The position numbers and the translations under genes were made by a program. The notes beneath the pieces were generated by a model, which did no database searches, was not told where the DNA came from, and saw only the letters and a program-made list of their open reading frames with translations. A DNA stretch of 64,000 nt from UBA5078 sp964538025. GTDB taxonomy: Bacteria; Pseudomonadota; Gammaproteobacteria; Pseudomonadales; Pseudohongiellaceae. Where the stretch lies: contig CAZICZ010000011.1 of the NCBI GenBank assembly GCA_964538025.1, positions 43,993-107,992 on the forward strand. The letters are read 5' to 3'. How positions within the stretch are numbered: position 1 is the first letter of the stretch; each line of letters starts with the position of its first letter. Of the stretch, positions 25,326 to 33,845 are shown piece by piece.

Positions 25326-25934
25326 TTACATGCCACGCCGAATGACGCCAACACTGATCCCCTCAATGCTGAAGGACTGATGCCGTAAATCAACCTTTAT
25401 AGGTGCAAAATCATCATTCTCGGCAATGAGTTGCAGCTCATGCTTCACCTTTCCCTTGAACAGGCGTTTGACCGTCACATCCTCATCAATGCGGGCGACA
25501 ACGATGTCCCCGTCGTTGGCTACCGCGGTCTTGTGAACTGCCAACAGGTCCCCGTCATGAATGCCGATCTTGATCATGCTGTTGCCCTTCACCGTGAGCA
25601 GGTAGTCCGCGTTCGGGGAGAAGAATGCCGGGGGAATATCGCAGTAATCGTCGATGCTCTCGACGGCGAGAATCGGGCTGCCGGCGGCGACTTGGCCAAT
25701 GATTGGCAAGCCTGTGTGCTCCGGGGTGGGGAGGCGAATTCCCCGTGACGCGCCGGGCACCATTTCAATGGCCTGCTTGCGTTCGAGCGCCCGCAGATGC
25801 TCCTCCGCAGCGTTGGGCGATTTGAAACCCATTTTTTTGGCGATTTCGGAGCGGGTGGGAGGAAAGCCCGTTTCCTGCTGATAGCTTTTGATGTAATCCA
25901 AAATTTCTGCCTGGCGGGGAGTCAGAGTCAGCAT
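25326..25934 (-). CDS. lexA: LexA SOS repressor
   Basis: Repressor of the SOS regulon that self-cleaves when RecA is activated. The 202-aa product has the winged-helix DNA-binding domain at 1-70 (PPTRSEIAKKMGFKSPNAAE), the cleavage site Ala84-Gly85 (QVAAGSP), catalytic Ser119 (KGNSM) and Lys156 (VTVKRL), at the same numbers as in E. coli. It lies tail-to-tail with topA and divergent from nagZ. Its promoter holds an SOS box 28 bp before the start. No sulA gene lies between topA and lexA, unlike Pseudomonas. Confidence 0.97.
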   Translation of the reverse strand: MLTLTPRQAEILDYIKSYQQETGFPPTRSEIAKKMGFKSPNAAEEHLRALERKQAIEMVPGASRGIRLPTPEHTGLPIIGQVAAGSPILAVESIDDYCDIPPAFFSPNADYLLTVKGNSMIKIGIHDGDLLAVHKTAVANDGDIVVARIDEDVTVKRLFKGKVKHELQLIAENDDFAPIKVDLRHQSFSIEGISVGVIRRGM

Positions 25935-25961
25935 AGGGTCACCGTATTGCTGGAAAATGTG

Positions 25962-25994
25962 CTGTAATTATATACAGCATCGCGGGAATGACAA
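25962..25994 (-). promoter_or_regulatory. lexA promoter with overlapping LexA (SOS) box
   Basis: The LexA box is 25962-25977, CTGT-N8-ACAG, a perfect match to the gammaproteobacterial consensus core. On the minus strand the box contains TATAAT (25967-25972), and TTGTCA lies 16 bp upstream (25989-25994), so RNA polymerase and LexA would compete for the same DNA. This fits autoregulation of lexA. The divergent nagZ start is 115 bp away and could also be touched by it. Confidence 0.88.
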
Positions 25995-26092
25995 GTGCTT
26001 TGCGCCCATTTCCCGGATTTGGGATAATCGCCCGTCCCGCGCAATCCCACGCGTTTGCCTGCTGCATTCCAGCCTTGGAGTTGTCCAATCCC

Positions 26093-27151
26093 ATGCAAGT
26101 CCAATCCCCTCAAGCCCGCGCCGAGTGCCCGGCGCCCGGTGTTCTGATGCTCGATCTTATGGGAACTCATCTCACGGAGGACGAAGCCCAACTCCTGCGC
26201 TCTCCCGTGGTAGGCGGGGTCATCCTGTTTGCGCGCAATCTCGCTACGCCCTCTCAAGTGCGTGCGCTCACGGAGGCCATTCGAGCCTGCAATCCTCAGC
26301 TTCTGATTGCGGTCGATCAGGAAGGGGGGCGCGTGCAGAGGCTGCGGGAGGGGTTTACCCGCTTGCCGCCCATGCGAGCATTGGCTTCCCGTTGGCTGGA
26401 AGACCCGCTTGATGCCGAGGTGCTGGCGCAGGAAACGGGCTGGCTGATGGCAGCAGAGGTGCTCAGTGCGGGCATCGATTTCAGTTTTGCACCGGTACTG
26501 GATCTGGATACCGGGCGCAGCGCTGTGATTGGCGACAGGTCCTTTGGACGTTCGCCTAAACAAGTGGCGGCCCTCGCCACCGCGTTCATGCGTGGCATGC
26601 ACGAGGCAGGCATGGCCACCACCGGCAAGCACTTTCCCGGCCACGGCAGCGTGGAGGCGGACAGCCATACCCATTTGCCGGTGGATTCGCGATCGCTAGC
26701 GCAGATCCGAGCCCAGGATTTGGCGGCGTTTGTTGCCTGCATGGAGTCCCTGGATGGCGTCATGCCAGCCCACGTGCTCTACGAAGCCGTCGACTCGCAG
26801 TGTGCAGGGTTTTCTCCATTCTGGCTGCAGACGATATTGCGTCAGGAGTTGGGGTTCGGCGGCGTCATTTTCAGCGACGATCTGGTCATGGCCGGTGCCG
26901 CCGCTGCCGGTGACATGCCCGCCCGCGTGGACGCGGCACTCGCCGCCGGATGTGACATGGTGCTTGTCTGCAACGACCGTGCGCAGGCGCTCATCGCCAA
27001 GACACATCTCGAGGCGCTCGCGCATTCGGGCAATGCACGACTGATCCAGATGCAGCGCAGCCGTGACTGGGACCGCGACACCTTGCGGAACACACCGCGC
27101 TGGGAGATCGCACGCGCGCGGATCGATGCGCTTACGGGAGGGGCGGCATGA
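26093..27151 (+). CDS. nagZ: Beta-N-acetylhexosaminidase NagZ
   Basis: Cytoplasmic family 3 glycoside hydrolase that removes GlcNAc from anhydro-muropeptides in peptidoglycan recycling; its products govern AmpC induction where AmpR exists. From ATG at 26093 (TTGGAG upstream) it is 352 aa. Family motifs: VAVDQEGGRVQRLREGFTRLP (from I in LLIAVDQEGG), the catalytic loop KHFPGHGSVEADSH with its Asp-His pair, and GVIFSDDLVMAGA. The frame is open upstream to 25988 but that part covers the lexA promoter region. Confidence 0.94.
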   Translation: MQVQSPQARAECPAPGVLMLDLMGTHLTEDEAQLLRSPVVGGVILFARNLATPSQVRALTEAIRACNPQLLIAVDQEGGRVQRLREGFTRLPPMRALASRWLEDPLDAEVLAQETGWLMAAEVLSAGIDFSFAPVLDLDTGRSAVIGDRSFGRSPKQVAALATAFMRGMHEAGMATTGKHFPGHGSVEADSHTHLPVDSRSLAQIRAQDLAAFVACMESLDGVMPAHVLYEAVDSQCAGFSPFWLQTILRQELGFGGVIFSDDLVMAGAAAAGDMPARVDAALAAGCDMVLVCNDRAQALIAKTHLEALAHSGNARLIQMQRSRDWDRDTLRNTPRWEIARARIDALTGGAA

Positions 27152-27696
27152 TTGAGGAAGTCACCCGCGTGATGGCAGAGGCGGAGTGTCTGTACACCCG
27201 CTCTCAGGTGCAGGAGGCCATCGCCCGCATGGCGGAAGAGCTCCAGCAGCGGGTGAGTGGCCTCAACCCGGTTGTGCTCTGTGTGATGAATGGGGCACTG
27301 GTCGTGATGGGAGAACTGTTGCCTCTTCTGTCATTTCCGCTGCAGGTGGACTATCTACACGCCAGTCGCTATCGCGAACAGCTCAGCGGTGCCGATCTGC
27401 ACTGGAAGGCCCGCCCGGGGACGCCCTTGGCGGGGCGACATGTGCTTGTCATCGATGACATTCTGGATGAGGGGGATACCCTAGTGAAAATTCGCGAGTG
27501 CTGCCTGTCCGAGGGGGCGCTGAGCGTCCTGTGCGCCGTGCTTGTGGACAAGCAGCATGCCCGTCGTCACCCGGCACTGCCCAAGGCGGATGTCACTGGC
27601 CTGATCGCCCCGGATCGTTACCTGTTTGGCTACGGCATGGATTACAAGGGGTATCTGCGCAACGCGCCCGGCATTTACGCTCTGGCGGAGTCCTGA
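27148..27696 (+). CDS. hpt: Hypoxanthine-guanine phosphoribosyltransferase
   Basis: Purine salvage enzyme joining hypoxanthine or guanine to PRPP. The 182-aa product has the PRPP-binding motif VLVIDDILDEGDTL at about residues 98-111 and the C-terminal FGYGMDYKGYLRN typical of this group. It overlaps the nagZ stop (ATGA). The nagZ-hpt pair is as in Pseudomonas. Its last 22 bp overlap mnmH on the other strand. Confidence 0.9.
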   Translation: MIEEVTRVMAEAECLYTRSQVQEAIARMAEELQQRVSGLNPVVLCVMNGALVVMGELLPLLSFPLQVDYLHASRYREQLSGADLHWKARPGTPLAGRHVLVIDDILDEGDTLVKIRECCLSEGALSVLCAVLVDKQHARRHPALPKADVTGLIAPDRYLFGYGMDYKGYLRNAPGIYALAES

Positions 27697-28778
27697 TCCC
27701 TGACCCACGCCCGAATGGCGTCGGCGTCGCCCTTGAAGATGACGCGCTCGAGACGGCGGGACAGTTGGTAGCTGTACATCGGGTCGTAATAGGTTTCCAG
27801 CAGCCGGACTATCCAATCGCGATGCGCCTCTGTCTCTCCCGACACATCCTGACGTCGCAAGGCTTCGTCCATCAATCTTCCGATTTCCTCATAGCGCTCG
27901 CCGCCCAGACGGCGCTGAATTTTCGCCAGCGCGCTACGCAGGTAGAGTGAAAAACGCGACAGTGCCGTTTCCGGATCCGCCTGCTGAAATTGGTGGAGGT
28001 TGTCTTCGATGTAGTCTTTCAAGATGGTAGTGGCGCGCGACTCCAGAGACTCCTCAACGAGCAGGATGGGCGATGCCTTCATGGCAGCGTGCAGCTGCAT
28101 CGGAATGGCCAGGGAGCCGATGGCCTGACTTTCATCTTCCACATACAGACGACTTCCCTGCCAGCGCTCCAATTGCAGCAGACGGACGGCGAGCGCGTTC
28201 TCAAAGGAGATCTGCGTAGGTTGTCCCTCCAGCCGGCTGCCGAAGGCGGACCCGCGATGGTGGGCAAAGCCCTCCAGATCGGCCGACACGGGCAAGGTAT
28301 TGAGCAGATGGGTTTTGCCCGAGCCCGTGGGGCCGGCGATTACCGTCAGTGCAAAGCGCTGCGGAGCGGCATCGATTGTGTCGATCAGCACCTGACGCAT
28401 CGCCTTGTAGCCCCCCGGCACGCGAGGGCAGTGGATACCGGACTCTGCCAGCCATTGTTGAACCGTGCGCGAGCGCAGTCCGCCACGAAAGCAATACAGC
28501 CACGCGCCTGGATGTTCTGCCAGCCAGCCAGACCAGCCCTCCAGTCGGCTCTGTCGCGTGCTGCCTCCCACCAGCTGATGGCCAAGGGCAATCGCGGCAT
28601 CCTGGCCCGCCTGCTTGTAACGGGTGCCCACTGCCGCCCGTTCCTCGTCGTAAAGCAGGGGCAGATTATGGGCGGTCGGGAAGGCGCCTTTGGCGAATTC
28701 CACCGGTGCGCGCACGTCCAGCAGGGGAAGGCCCTCGCGGAGCAGATCGCGGAGCAGGGAGAGGGAAGCGTCAGTCAC
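27675..28778 (-). CDS. mnmH: tRNA 2-selenouridine synthase
   Basis: Replaces sulfur by selenium at the wobble uridine of some tRNAs, using selenophosphate; also known as SelU/YbbB. The rhodanese domain has Cys96 in YCFRGGLRSR, and the C-terminal P-loop domain has VIAGPTGSGKTHLLN. I choose GTG at 28778 (367 aa, E. coli 364), since it aligns with the family start (TDASLSLLRDLL) and has GGAG upstream; an ATG at 28841 would add an unusual 21-residue extension. Its presence predicts selD elsewhere in the genome. Confidence 0.93.
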   Translation of the reverse strand: MTDASLSLLRDLLREGLPLLDVRAPVEFAKGAFPTAHNLPLLYDEERAAVGTRYKQAGQDAAIALGHQLVGGSTRQSRLEGWSGWLAEHPGAWLYCFRGGLRSRTVQQWLAESGIHCPRVPGGYKAMRQVLIDTIDAAPQRFALTVIAGPTGSGKTHLLNTLPVSADLEGFAHHRGSAFGSRLEGQPTQISFENALAVRLLQLERWQGSRLYVEDESQAIGSLAIPMQLHAAMKASPILLVEESLESRATTILKDYIEDNLHQFQQADPETALSRFSLYLRSALAKIQRRLGGERYEEIGRLMDEALRRQDVSGETEAHRDWIVRLLETYYDPMYSYQLSRRLERVIFKGDADAIRAWVRDQDSARA

Positions 28779-28935
28779 GATTTTTTTGGCTCCAGGGCCG
28801 GAAAACGGTTCAAGGCCGGCAAAGAGCGGTCGATATAGCATGAATGAATCCGAGACGACAAGGGTGATTCCGGCACGCGCTTTCCGCAGAGTGGATATCT
28901 TTGCAGCGCCCCGCGGCGCATGTCAGAAGCTGCTG

Positions 28936-28941
28936 TATAAT
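28936..28941 (+). promoter_or_regulatory. Candidate -10 element (TATAAT) before the BY-kinase-like gene
   Basis: A perfect TATAAT lies 60 bp before the GTG at 29001. The expected -35 region reads GCGGCG, so support is from the -10 only. The rest of 28779-29000 holds no other clear site. Confidence 0.3.
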
Positions 28942-29000
28942 TCTTGTCCATGCCCTTCGGCAGCCTGATTTCACTGACGCTACCCCATGGAGAACATCCG

Positions 29001-30584
29001 GTGACTGATAGCCCCAGCAACTTTCGTCTCGCCGAACAGCGCCCCCGCTGGTGGTGGCCTCTGCGCGCTCACTAGCGCGCGATAATGCTGGGGGGACTTC
29101 CCGTTGCATTGATTATTGCCCTGTTCGGCCTGTTCAAGCCTCCGTTGTTCGAATCCCGTGCCTCGCTGGAAGTCCAGGGAGGCGCACTCGCCAACACGAC
29201 AAATCCCGTCGCGACAGAAGTCATTGTGCTGATGAACACGCAGCGCGAAATCGTGGCGTCCTCTGCCGTTGCCGGACCGTTTCAGGATAATCTCGCCGTC
29301 GAGGTCATTCCCCAGACCTACGTTCTGGCCATCCGCTATGTGGCACAGGATCCCCAGAGTGCCCAGCAGGGAGCCAATGCGGTGGCACAGGCCTATGTCA
29401 ATTACACTGCCAATGCCCAGCTCGAACAGATTACCCGGGCCGCGGAACAGCTCATTGCCAAGTTGGATACGGTAACAGCACTGTCTGCCCAACCCGCCGA
29501 AGAAGTTGGTGGCCAGAGCCCGGAAGCCTTGAGTCCCGGCATGCTGGTGGACCTGTTGCCTCCGCTGCAGGAACCCACGGTGGAGCAGCTGCGGGCGCGT
29601 GCCCAGCAACCGGTCAATGTGCTGGAGCCGGTACTCGAAACCAGCCTGATCCGTCAGTTTGTGGCCAGCTACGACGATTCGCTCAAGAACCTTATCGGCG
29701 CCCGCGTGCTGGCGGAGGCCAATCTGCCTCGCGCCCCGATTGAACAGATGGCCCCCTGGTGGATTCTGCTGGGCTACCTCAGTGCCGTCGCCGTGCCTGC
29801 TTTTGTCGTGGCCTTTCGCTTTGCGCGCCGCCCCTCGCTGGACTTCAAGCACGATGTGGAAACACAGTTGGGCAAAAGCTGTGTGGGCGTCATTCCGGCC
29901 CTCGAGCTGCCTGAACCCGCGCAGTTCCTGTTTGACCGGGATTATGCGGCCAGTATCGGTGTGCTCCGTGCACGTCTGCAGATGGTGAGGCCTGCCCATG
30001 ACCCGCTTGAACAATTCCCCAAAGGGCGGGTCGTGCTGGTGACCTCGGCAACCGAAGGGGAGGGAAAGACCTCCATCGCCATGAACCTGGCCTTTGCCAT
30101 GGCCAGAACCGAAAAGGTTCTCTTGATCAATGCCGACATGCGCCGCCCTCAGGAGTATGTGGGGCTGCCTACCGGTACCGCTGGCCTGTCGCACCTCATC
30201 GCCGGCGCTGCCCAGATTCGCGATTGTGTGCATGCCATTCCCAGCAAAGGGCTCTACGTGATTCCTTCGGGAGTCTTGCCGCCCAATCCCCATGAACTTT
30301 TGTCGAGCAAGCGTTTCCGTCGCATCATCGAAATGCTGGAGCGTCGATTCGACACCATCATCATCGACGCGCCCTCTCTGGTTGAGGTCAGTGATACCCT
30401 GGTAGTGGCCCGTCAATGCACTGATGTGCTGTTTGTGATTCAGGCCGGGGTGACTGTCGCCGAAACCGCGGCCATCGAGGTGTCCCGACTGCAGGGCGAA
30501 GGCATTCCGGAAGTCCGCGTCGTGCTGAACCGTGTCACTCCTTATGACCTTGATCGGGATGTGCTGACGAGCCTGAAAAAATGA
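29001..30584 (+). pseudogene. Wzz/BY-kinase-like (CpsD/Wzc type) protein with in-frame amber codon near the N-terminus
   Basis: Resembles polysaccharide co-polymerase/tyrosine kinase fusions. A GTG at 29001 with GGAG 8 bases upstream opens the frame (TDSPSNFRLAEQRPRWWWPLRAH), but TAG at 29073-29075 interrupts it just before the first membrane segment; the same frame then runs open from RAIMLGGLPV. Translation could restart at ATG 29085 (499 aa), which has no ribosome binding site. The downstream part has two membrane segments (about 5-20 and 225-245 of the 499-aa form), a periplasmic domain, and a P-loop domain with TSATEGEGKTS, LLINADMRRP (usually Asp instead of Asn) and TIIIDAP. The C-terminus (TSLKK) has no tyrosine cluster. 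Whether it is a broken gene, a sequence error, or a short functional form is open. Confidence 0.7.
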
Positions 30585-31105
30585 ACCTCTCCGAGTTACA
30601 GGCCTTTCTGGAAGAATCGACGTGGGACGATGTGCTCGCATCCGGAACAGCGCCTGCGGAGAACGTCTCCGAAGGGGAGCTCCCGTCAACGCGCGATGAG
30701 GCTGAAAGTCCCGTCGATCTGACCTCCGAGGACGCACCCGAGACAGCAGTTCCCCCGACCTTGCGGGCAGAGGATGACATCCGATTGCCGGTGCCACCGG
30801 TCGATCTTGAGCCAGAGCCTGTCTTTGCCTCGTTGGCCATGCCCCGTGCCGCGTCATCGTCCGTAAACCCAACACGTCAGAGTCCCCCCGTCAAACTGGT
30901 GCCGAAATTGACGGACGTGGTCGAGGCCGAACCGCCGCTGGACCGCAGCACCTTGACGCTGCAGGAACGGCTGAAAGAGGTCGAAATGGCTCAGCGCATG
31001 GGCTATCTGCTCTGCAAGTGCACCTGGCCACCCCAGATCATGGTGCTCACGGGCACCGATCATGTCTATCGCTGCCGGCGCTGTTCCCGCGTTCGCGAAA
31101 TGTAA
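30581..31105 (+). CDS. Unknown protein with C-terminal putative zinc ribbon
   Basis: I do not recognise this 174-aa protein. It overlaps the stop of the BY-kinase-like gene (ATGA), so the two are probably co-translated. The first 120 residues are acidic and Pro-rich, likely disordered; the C-terminal 50 hold a helix (LTLQERLKEVEMAQRM) and four cysteines at 145, 147, 165 and 168 (LLCKCTWPPQ and YRCRRCSR) spaced like a small zinc ribbon. No signal peptide or membrane segment. A role next to the kinase-like protein is plausible but not shown. Confidence 0.75.
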   Translation: MNLSELQAFLEESTWDDVLASGTAPAENVSEGELPSTRDEAESPVDLTSEDAPETAVPPTLRAEDDIRLPVPPVDLEPEPVFASLAMPRAASSSVNPTRQSPPVKLVPKLTDVVEAEPPLDRSTLTLQERLKEVEMAQRMGYLLCKCTWPPQIMVLTGTDHVYRCRRCSRVREM

Positions 31106-31225
31106 TTCCCCTGCGCCTCGGCCAACGGGCGTCATGATTGGCAAGCTATGTGCTTATTCTTTTTACAAGAGCACGTGTGGCGAGTCTTTGCCGCTTCCGT
31201 TATGGGAAAAGAAAGGATCCAGAGC

Positions 31226-31888
31226 ATGTTTAAACGATTGGGAATGTTCGTGTTGCCATGGGCACTTACTGCCTGCGCCCACGTCCATCATCTTTACAAT
31301 CAGGGGCTCGCTGTCACTGGCGCGAGCGGCCTGATCTCTCATCACGCTATTGAACGCAACGGGCACTGGGTGCTGGGGCAGGACACCAGTTTTTACGTTG
31401 CCCTCAGCGGGCTCGCGGACTTAGAGGCAGCGGTCCTGAATACCACGCCGGAGGATGTGCCGGGACAGACTCCGCGCGATCAGGTGGAGGATCAGGTCGC
31501 CGATCTGATTGCCCTGGAAATCAGTCGACAGTTTCCGCGCGTCTTGCGGGCACAGGGCACGGAGAGTCTGTTCGATGCGCGTCAGAGTGCGATGGCGCAG
31601 CGCATCGATTTTGTCGTCTACCCCCGGGTGTATCTCTGGGAAGACACGGCAGGCACCTGGACCGAGATCGCCAATGCCCTGCGTTACCGCGCCACCGAAG
31701 ACATCGGGAACGCGTTCGGCTTTGACCGCGCACGCCTTCAACTGACGCTGCTGGATGCCACCAGCGGCAGCATTCTGGATGTTGTCTCCATAGAGACGCG
31801 CGCGGGACTGTTGAGTCTGTATGAGGAAAGTCCCGAGCGTTTGCTGGTCAGCGCCGTTGGTCAGTACGTCGACTCTCTGGTACCGTAA
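31226..31888 (+). CDS. DUF4823 family lipoprotein
   Basis: Predicted lipoprotein of 220 aa, function unknown. From ATG at 31226 (AAAGGA 9 bases upstream) it starts with a lipoprotein signal FKRLGMFVLPWALTACAH, Cys at the lipobox LTAC. The body follows the DUF4823 pattern: IDFVVYPRVYLWEDTAGTW, then FDRARLQLTLLDATSGSILD and the end TRAGLLSLYEESPERLL. Alternative upstream starts (ATG 31202) would place extra residues before the signal. 120 bp separate it from the previous gene. Confidence 0.82.
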   Translation: MFKRLGMFVLPWALTACAHVHHLYNQGLAVTGASGLISHHAIERNGHWVLGQDTSFYVALSGLADLEAAVLNTTPEDVPGQTPRDQVEDQVADLIALEISRQFPRVLRAQGTESLFDARQSAMAQRIDFVVYPRVYLWEDTAGTWTEIANALRYRATEDIGNAFGFDRARLQLTLLDATSGSILDVVSIETRAGLLSLYEESPERLLVSAVGQYVDSLVP

Positions 31889-31943
31889 TGACGCTCAGGG
31901 CACCCGCCGGGTGCCTCGCGATGCGGAAAAACGGGCGCAGGAC

Positions 31944-32501
31944 ATGCAGGATTTCAGACTTCCCTCCGACTCTCTCCTGATCACGGCCGAGGCGTTTCCC
32001 GGCCCTGCGCCGGTGCATCTCTGGCAACCTCCCTATTGCGGTGACAGCGACATGCGTATAGCCCGTGACGGCCGCTGGTACCATCAGGGCAACCTGATCC
32101 GACGTCCGCGTCTTGTGCAGGCCTTCTCGCGACTTCTGCGCCGCGAGGAGGACGGTTCCTTTTCGCTGGTGACACCGGTAGAGAGGGTTGGCATCACCGT
32201 GGAGGATTGCCCGTTTGTCGCCACGCTGGTCGATGTGGTGGACGCGGGGGAGGGGCAGCGGCTGGAGTTCACGCTCAATACGGGGGAGCGTCTGTGTGCC
32301 GGCCCTGATCACGCCATTATTGTCGAGCAGCGCGAAGGAGCCCCTCATCCCGTGCTGCAGGTACGACGGGGGCTCGATGCCCTCATCTCCCGCAATGCGT
32401 TCTATCGCCTTGTTGAGGTGGCTGAGCTGCGCGTCGGTCCTGAGGGCGAACAGGTGCAAGTATGCAGTGCAGGACACCGTTTTACGCTGGGAGCGTGTTA
32501 A
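31944..32501 (+). CDS. DUF1285 domain protein
   Basis: Conserved proteobacterial protein of unknown function. From ATG at 31944 the product is 185 aa and shows the family core: YCGDSDMRIARDGRWYHQG, then FSRLLRREEDGSFSLVTPVE and ITVEDCPFVATLVDV. No signal peptide or membrane segment. It lies 55 bp after the DUF4823 gene, so co-transcription is possible, and is convergent to the small lipoprotein gene, 4 bp away. Confidence 0.85.
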   Translation: MQDFRLPSDSLLITAEAFPGPAPVHLWQPPYCGDSDMRIARDGRWYHQGNLIRRPRLVQAFSRLLRREEDGSFSLVTPVERVGITVEDCPFVATLVDVVDAGEGQRLEFTLNTGERLCAGPDHAIIVEQREGAPHPVLQVRRGLDALISRNAFYRLVEVAELRVGPEGEQVQVCSAGHRFTLGAC

Positions 32502-32505
32502 GCGA

Positions 32506-32769
32506 TTAGCGGGGGCGCAGGCTCCCGCGCGCGGAAGACGGTTCCTGCGAAGGGGCAGGTTTTAGGCCTTCGAGCGCGGCATCCCCGACAACTATTGCCG
32601 TCTCGGCGACAACTTTTGCCGCTTCCTTTGACATCTCGATACCCTTGTCAGCGCCAAGAACGGCACCCTTGCCGGCATACGCGGCGCTTTGCGTCACCGG
32701 CGCCGCGATAAAGCCACACGCGCTGAGAAGCAGTGATAATCCAGTGCAAACGAACAAGCGAAAAGACAT
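32506..32769 (-). CDS. Small lipoprotein of unknown function
   Basis: An 87-aa product starting at ATG 32769 with a strong AGGAGA upstream. The N-terminus is a lipoprotein signal (SFRLFVCTGLSLLLSACGF, Cys at about 18). The mature part is a short Ala/Val/Lys-rich helix (AYAGKGAVLGADKGIEMSKE) and a Pro/Ser/Arg tail. I do not know the family. It is divergent from etfB across 280 bp in which I see no clear further feature. Confidence 0.75.
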   Translation of the reverse strand: MSFRLFVCTGLSLLLSACGFIAAPVTQSAAYAGKGAVLGADKGIEMSKEAAKVVAETAIVVGDAALEGLKPAPSQEPSSARGSLRPR

Positions 32770-33049
32770 GACATTCTCCTGAAAATGCGGCGGTGTCGCC
32801 GTCATCACGGCAACGAAAGACCCTGTTGCGGGCGCCATGACACCAGCATTGCAAGCTCCATGCCCGAAACAGAATTCACCGTCTTTTCAGAGGGTTCCCG
32901 GCCGCCGCCAAGTTGACGCCTCCGGGGAAACGGGGCATCATTGCCCCCTTTTTCGGGCGTAGCGCCCGGCAGGATTTGGTGAAGGACGCATCAAATCGAT
33001 GCATCCGCGTTCTGCACTCATTTACTTTCGTTTTCGCATGGGAGAATCC

Positions 33050-33799
33050 ATGAAGATTCTTGTGGCAGTCAAACGCGTCGTCGACGCAAACGTGAAAATC
33101 CGGGTGAAAGCCGACAACAGTGGCGTCGAACTGACGAATGCCAAAATGGCCATCAACCCCTTCTGTGAAATTGCCGTCGAAGAGGCGATCCGCATCAAGG
33201 AAAAGGGCCAGGCTGAGGAAGTGGTGGTCGTGTCCATCGGCGACAAGGCCTGCCAGGAACAAATTCGCACGTCCCTCGCACTTGGGGCCGACCGCGGCAT
33301 CCACGTGGAGACCGAAGACGGACTGCAACCGCTGGCCGTAGCAAAACTGCTCAAGGCTCTCGTTGAAAAAGAAGGGGCAGGTCTGGTGCTGTTGGGCAAA
33401 CAGTCGATCGATTCCGACAACAACCAAGTCGCCCAGATGCTGGCGGCGCTGTGTCAAATGCCACAAGGCACGTTTGCCTGTGGCGTGGAAATCGCTGATG
33501 GGAAGGTGACCGTCAAGCGCGAGATCGACGGGGGCGAGCAAACGGTTCAGTTGGCATTGCCGGCGGTCATTTCTTCCGACCTGCGACTGAATGAACCCCG
33601 CTATGCCTCTCTGCCCAATATCATGAAGGCGAAGAAAAAACCGATCGATACACTAACGCCCGCCGATCTGGGCGTGAATGTCAGCTCCGGGCTCAAGACG
33701 CTCAGCGTTGAGCCACCGCCTGCACGCTCTGCCGGCATTAAAGTGGGCAGCGTGGACGAGCTGATCAGCAAACTTAAATCCGAAGCGAAAGTCATTTAA
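33050..33799 (+). CDS. etfB: Electron transfer flavoprotein beta subunit
   Basis: Binds AMP and with EtfA carries electrons from acyl-CoA and other dehydrogenases to ETF-ubiquinone oxidoreductase. The 249-aa product starts at ATG 33050 (GGGAGA upstream) with KILVAVKRVVDANVKIRV and has the signature SIDSDNNQVAQMLAAL. Length is typical (249-255). etfA follows after 46 bp. Confidence 0.96.
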   Translation: MKILVAVKRVVDANVKIRVKADNSGVELTNAKMAINPFCEIAVEEAIRIKEKGQAEEVVVVSIGDKACQEQIRTSLALGADRGIHVETEDGLQPLAVAKLLKALVEKEGAGLVLLGKQSIDSDNNQVAQMLAALCQMPQGTFACGVEIADGKVTVKREIDGGEQTVQLALPAVISSDLRLNEPRYASLPNIMKAKKKPIDTLTPADLGVNVSSGLKTLSVEPPPARSAGIKVGSVDELISKLKSEAKVI

Positions 33800-33845
33800 G
33801 GCGACCGGTCTCCGGTTCCTCAGACAGCATTGAGAAGGAAACACC

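Noticed and set aside
28980..30875. Minus-strand ORF of 631 codons opposite the BY-kinase-like gene
   Set aside because: Antisense shadow of a GC-rich gene; composition (His, Gln, Arg-rich) and lack of any domain are typical of shadows, whereas the plus strand has P-loop motifs.
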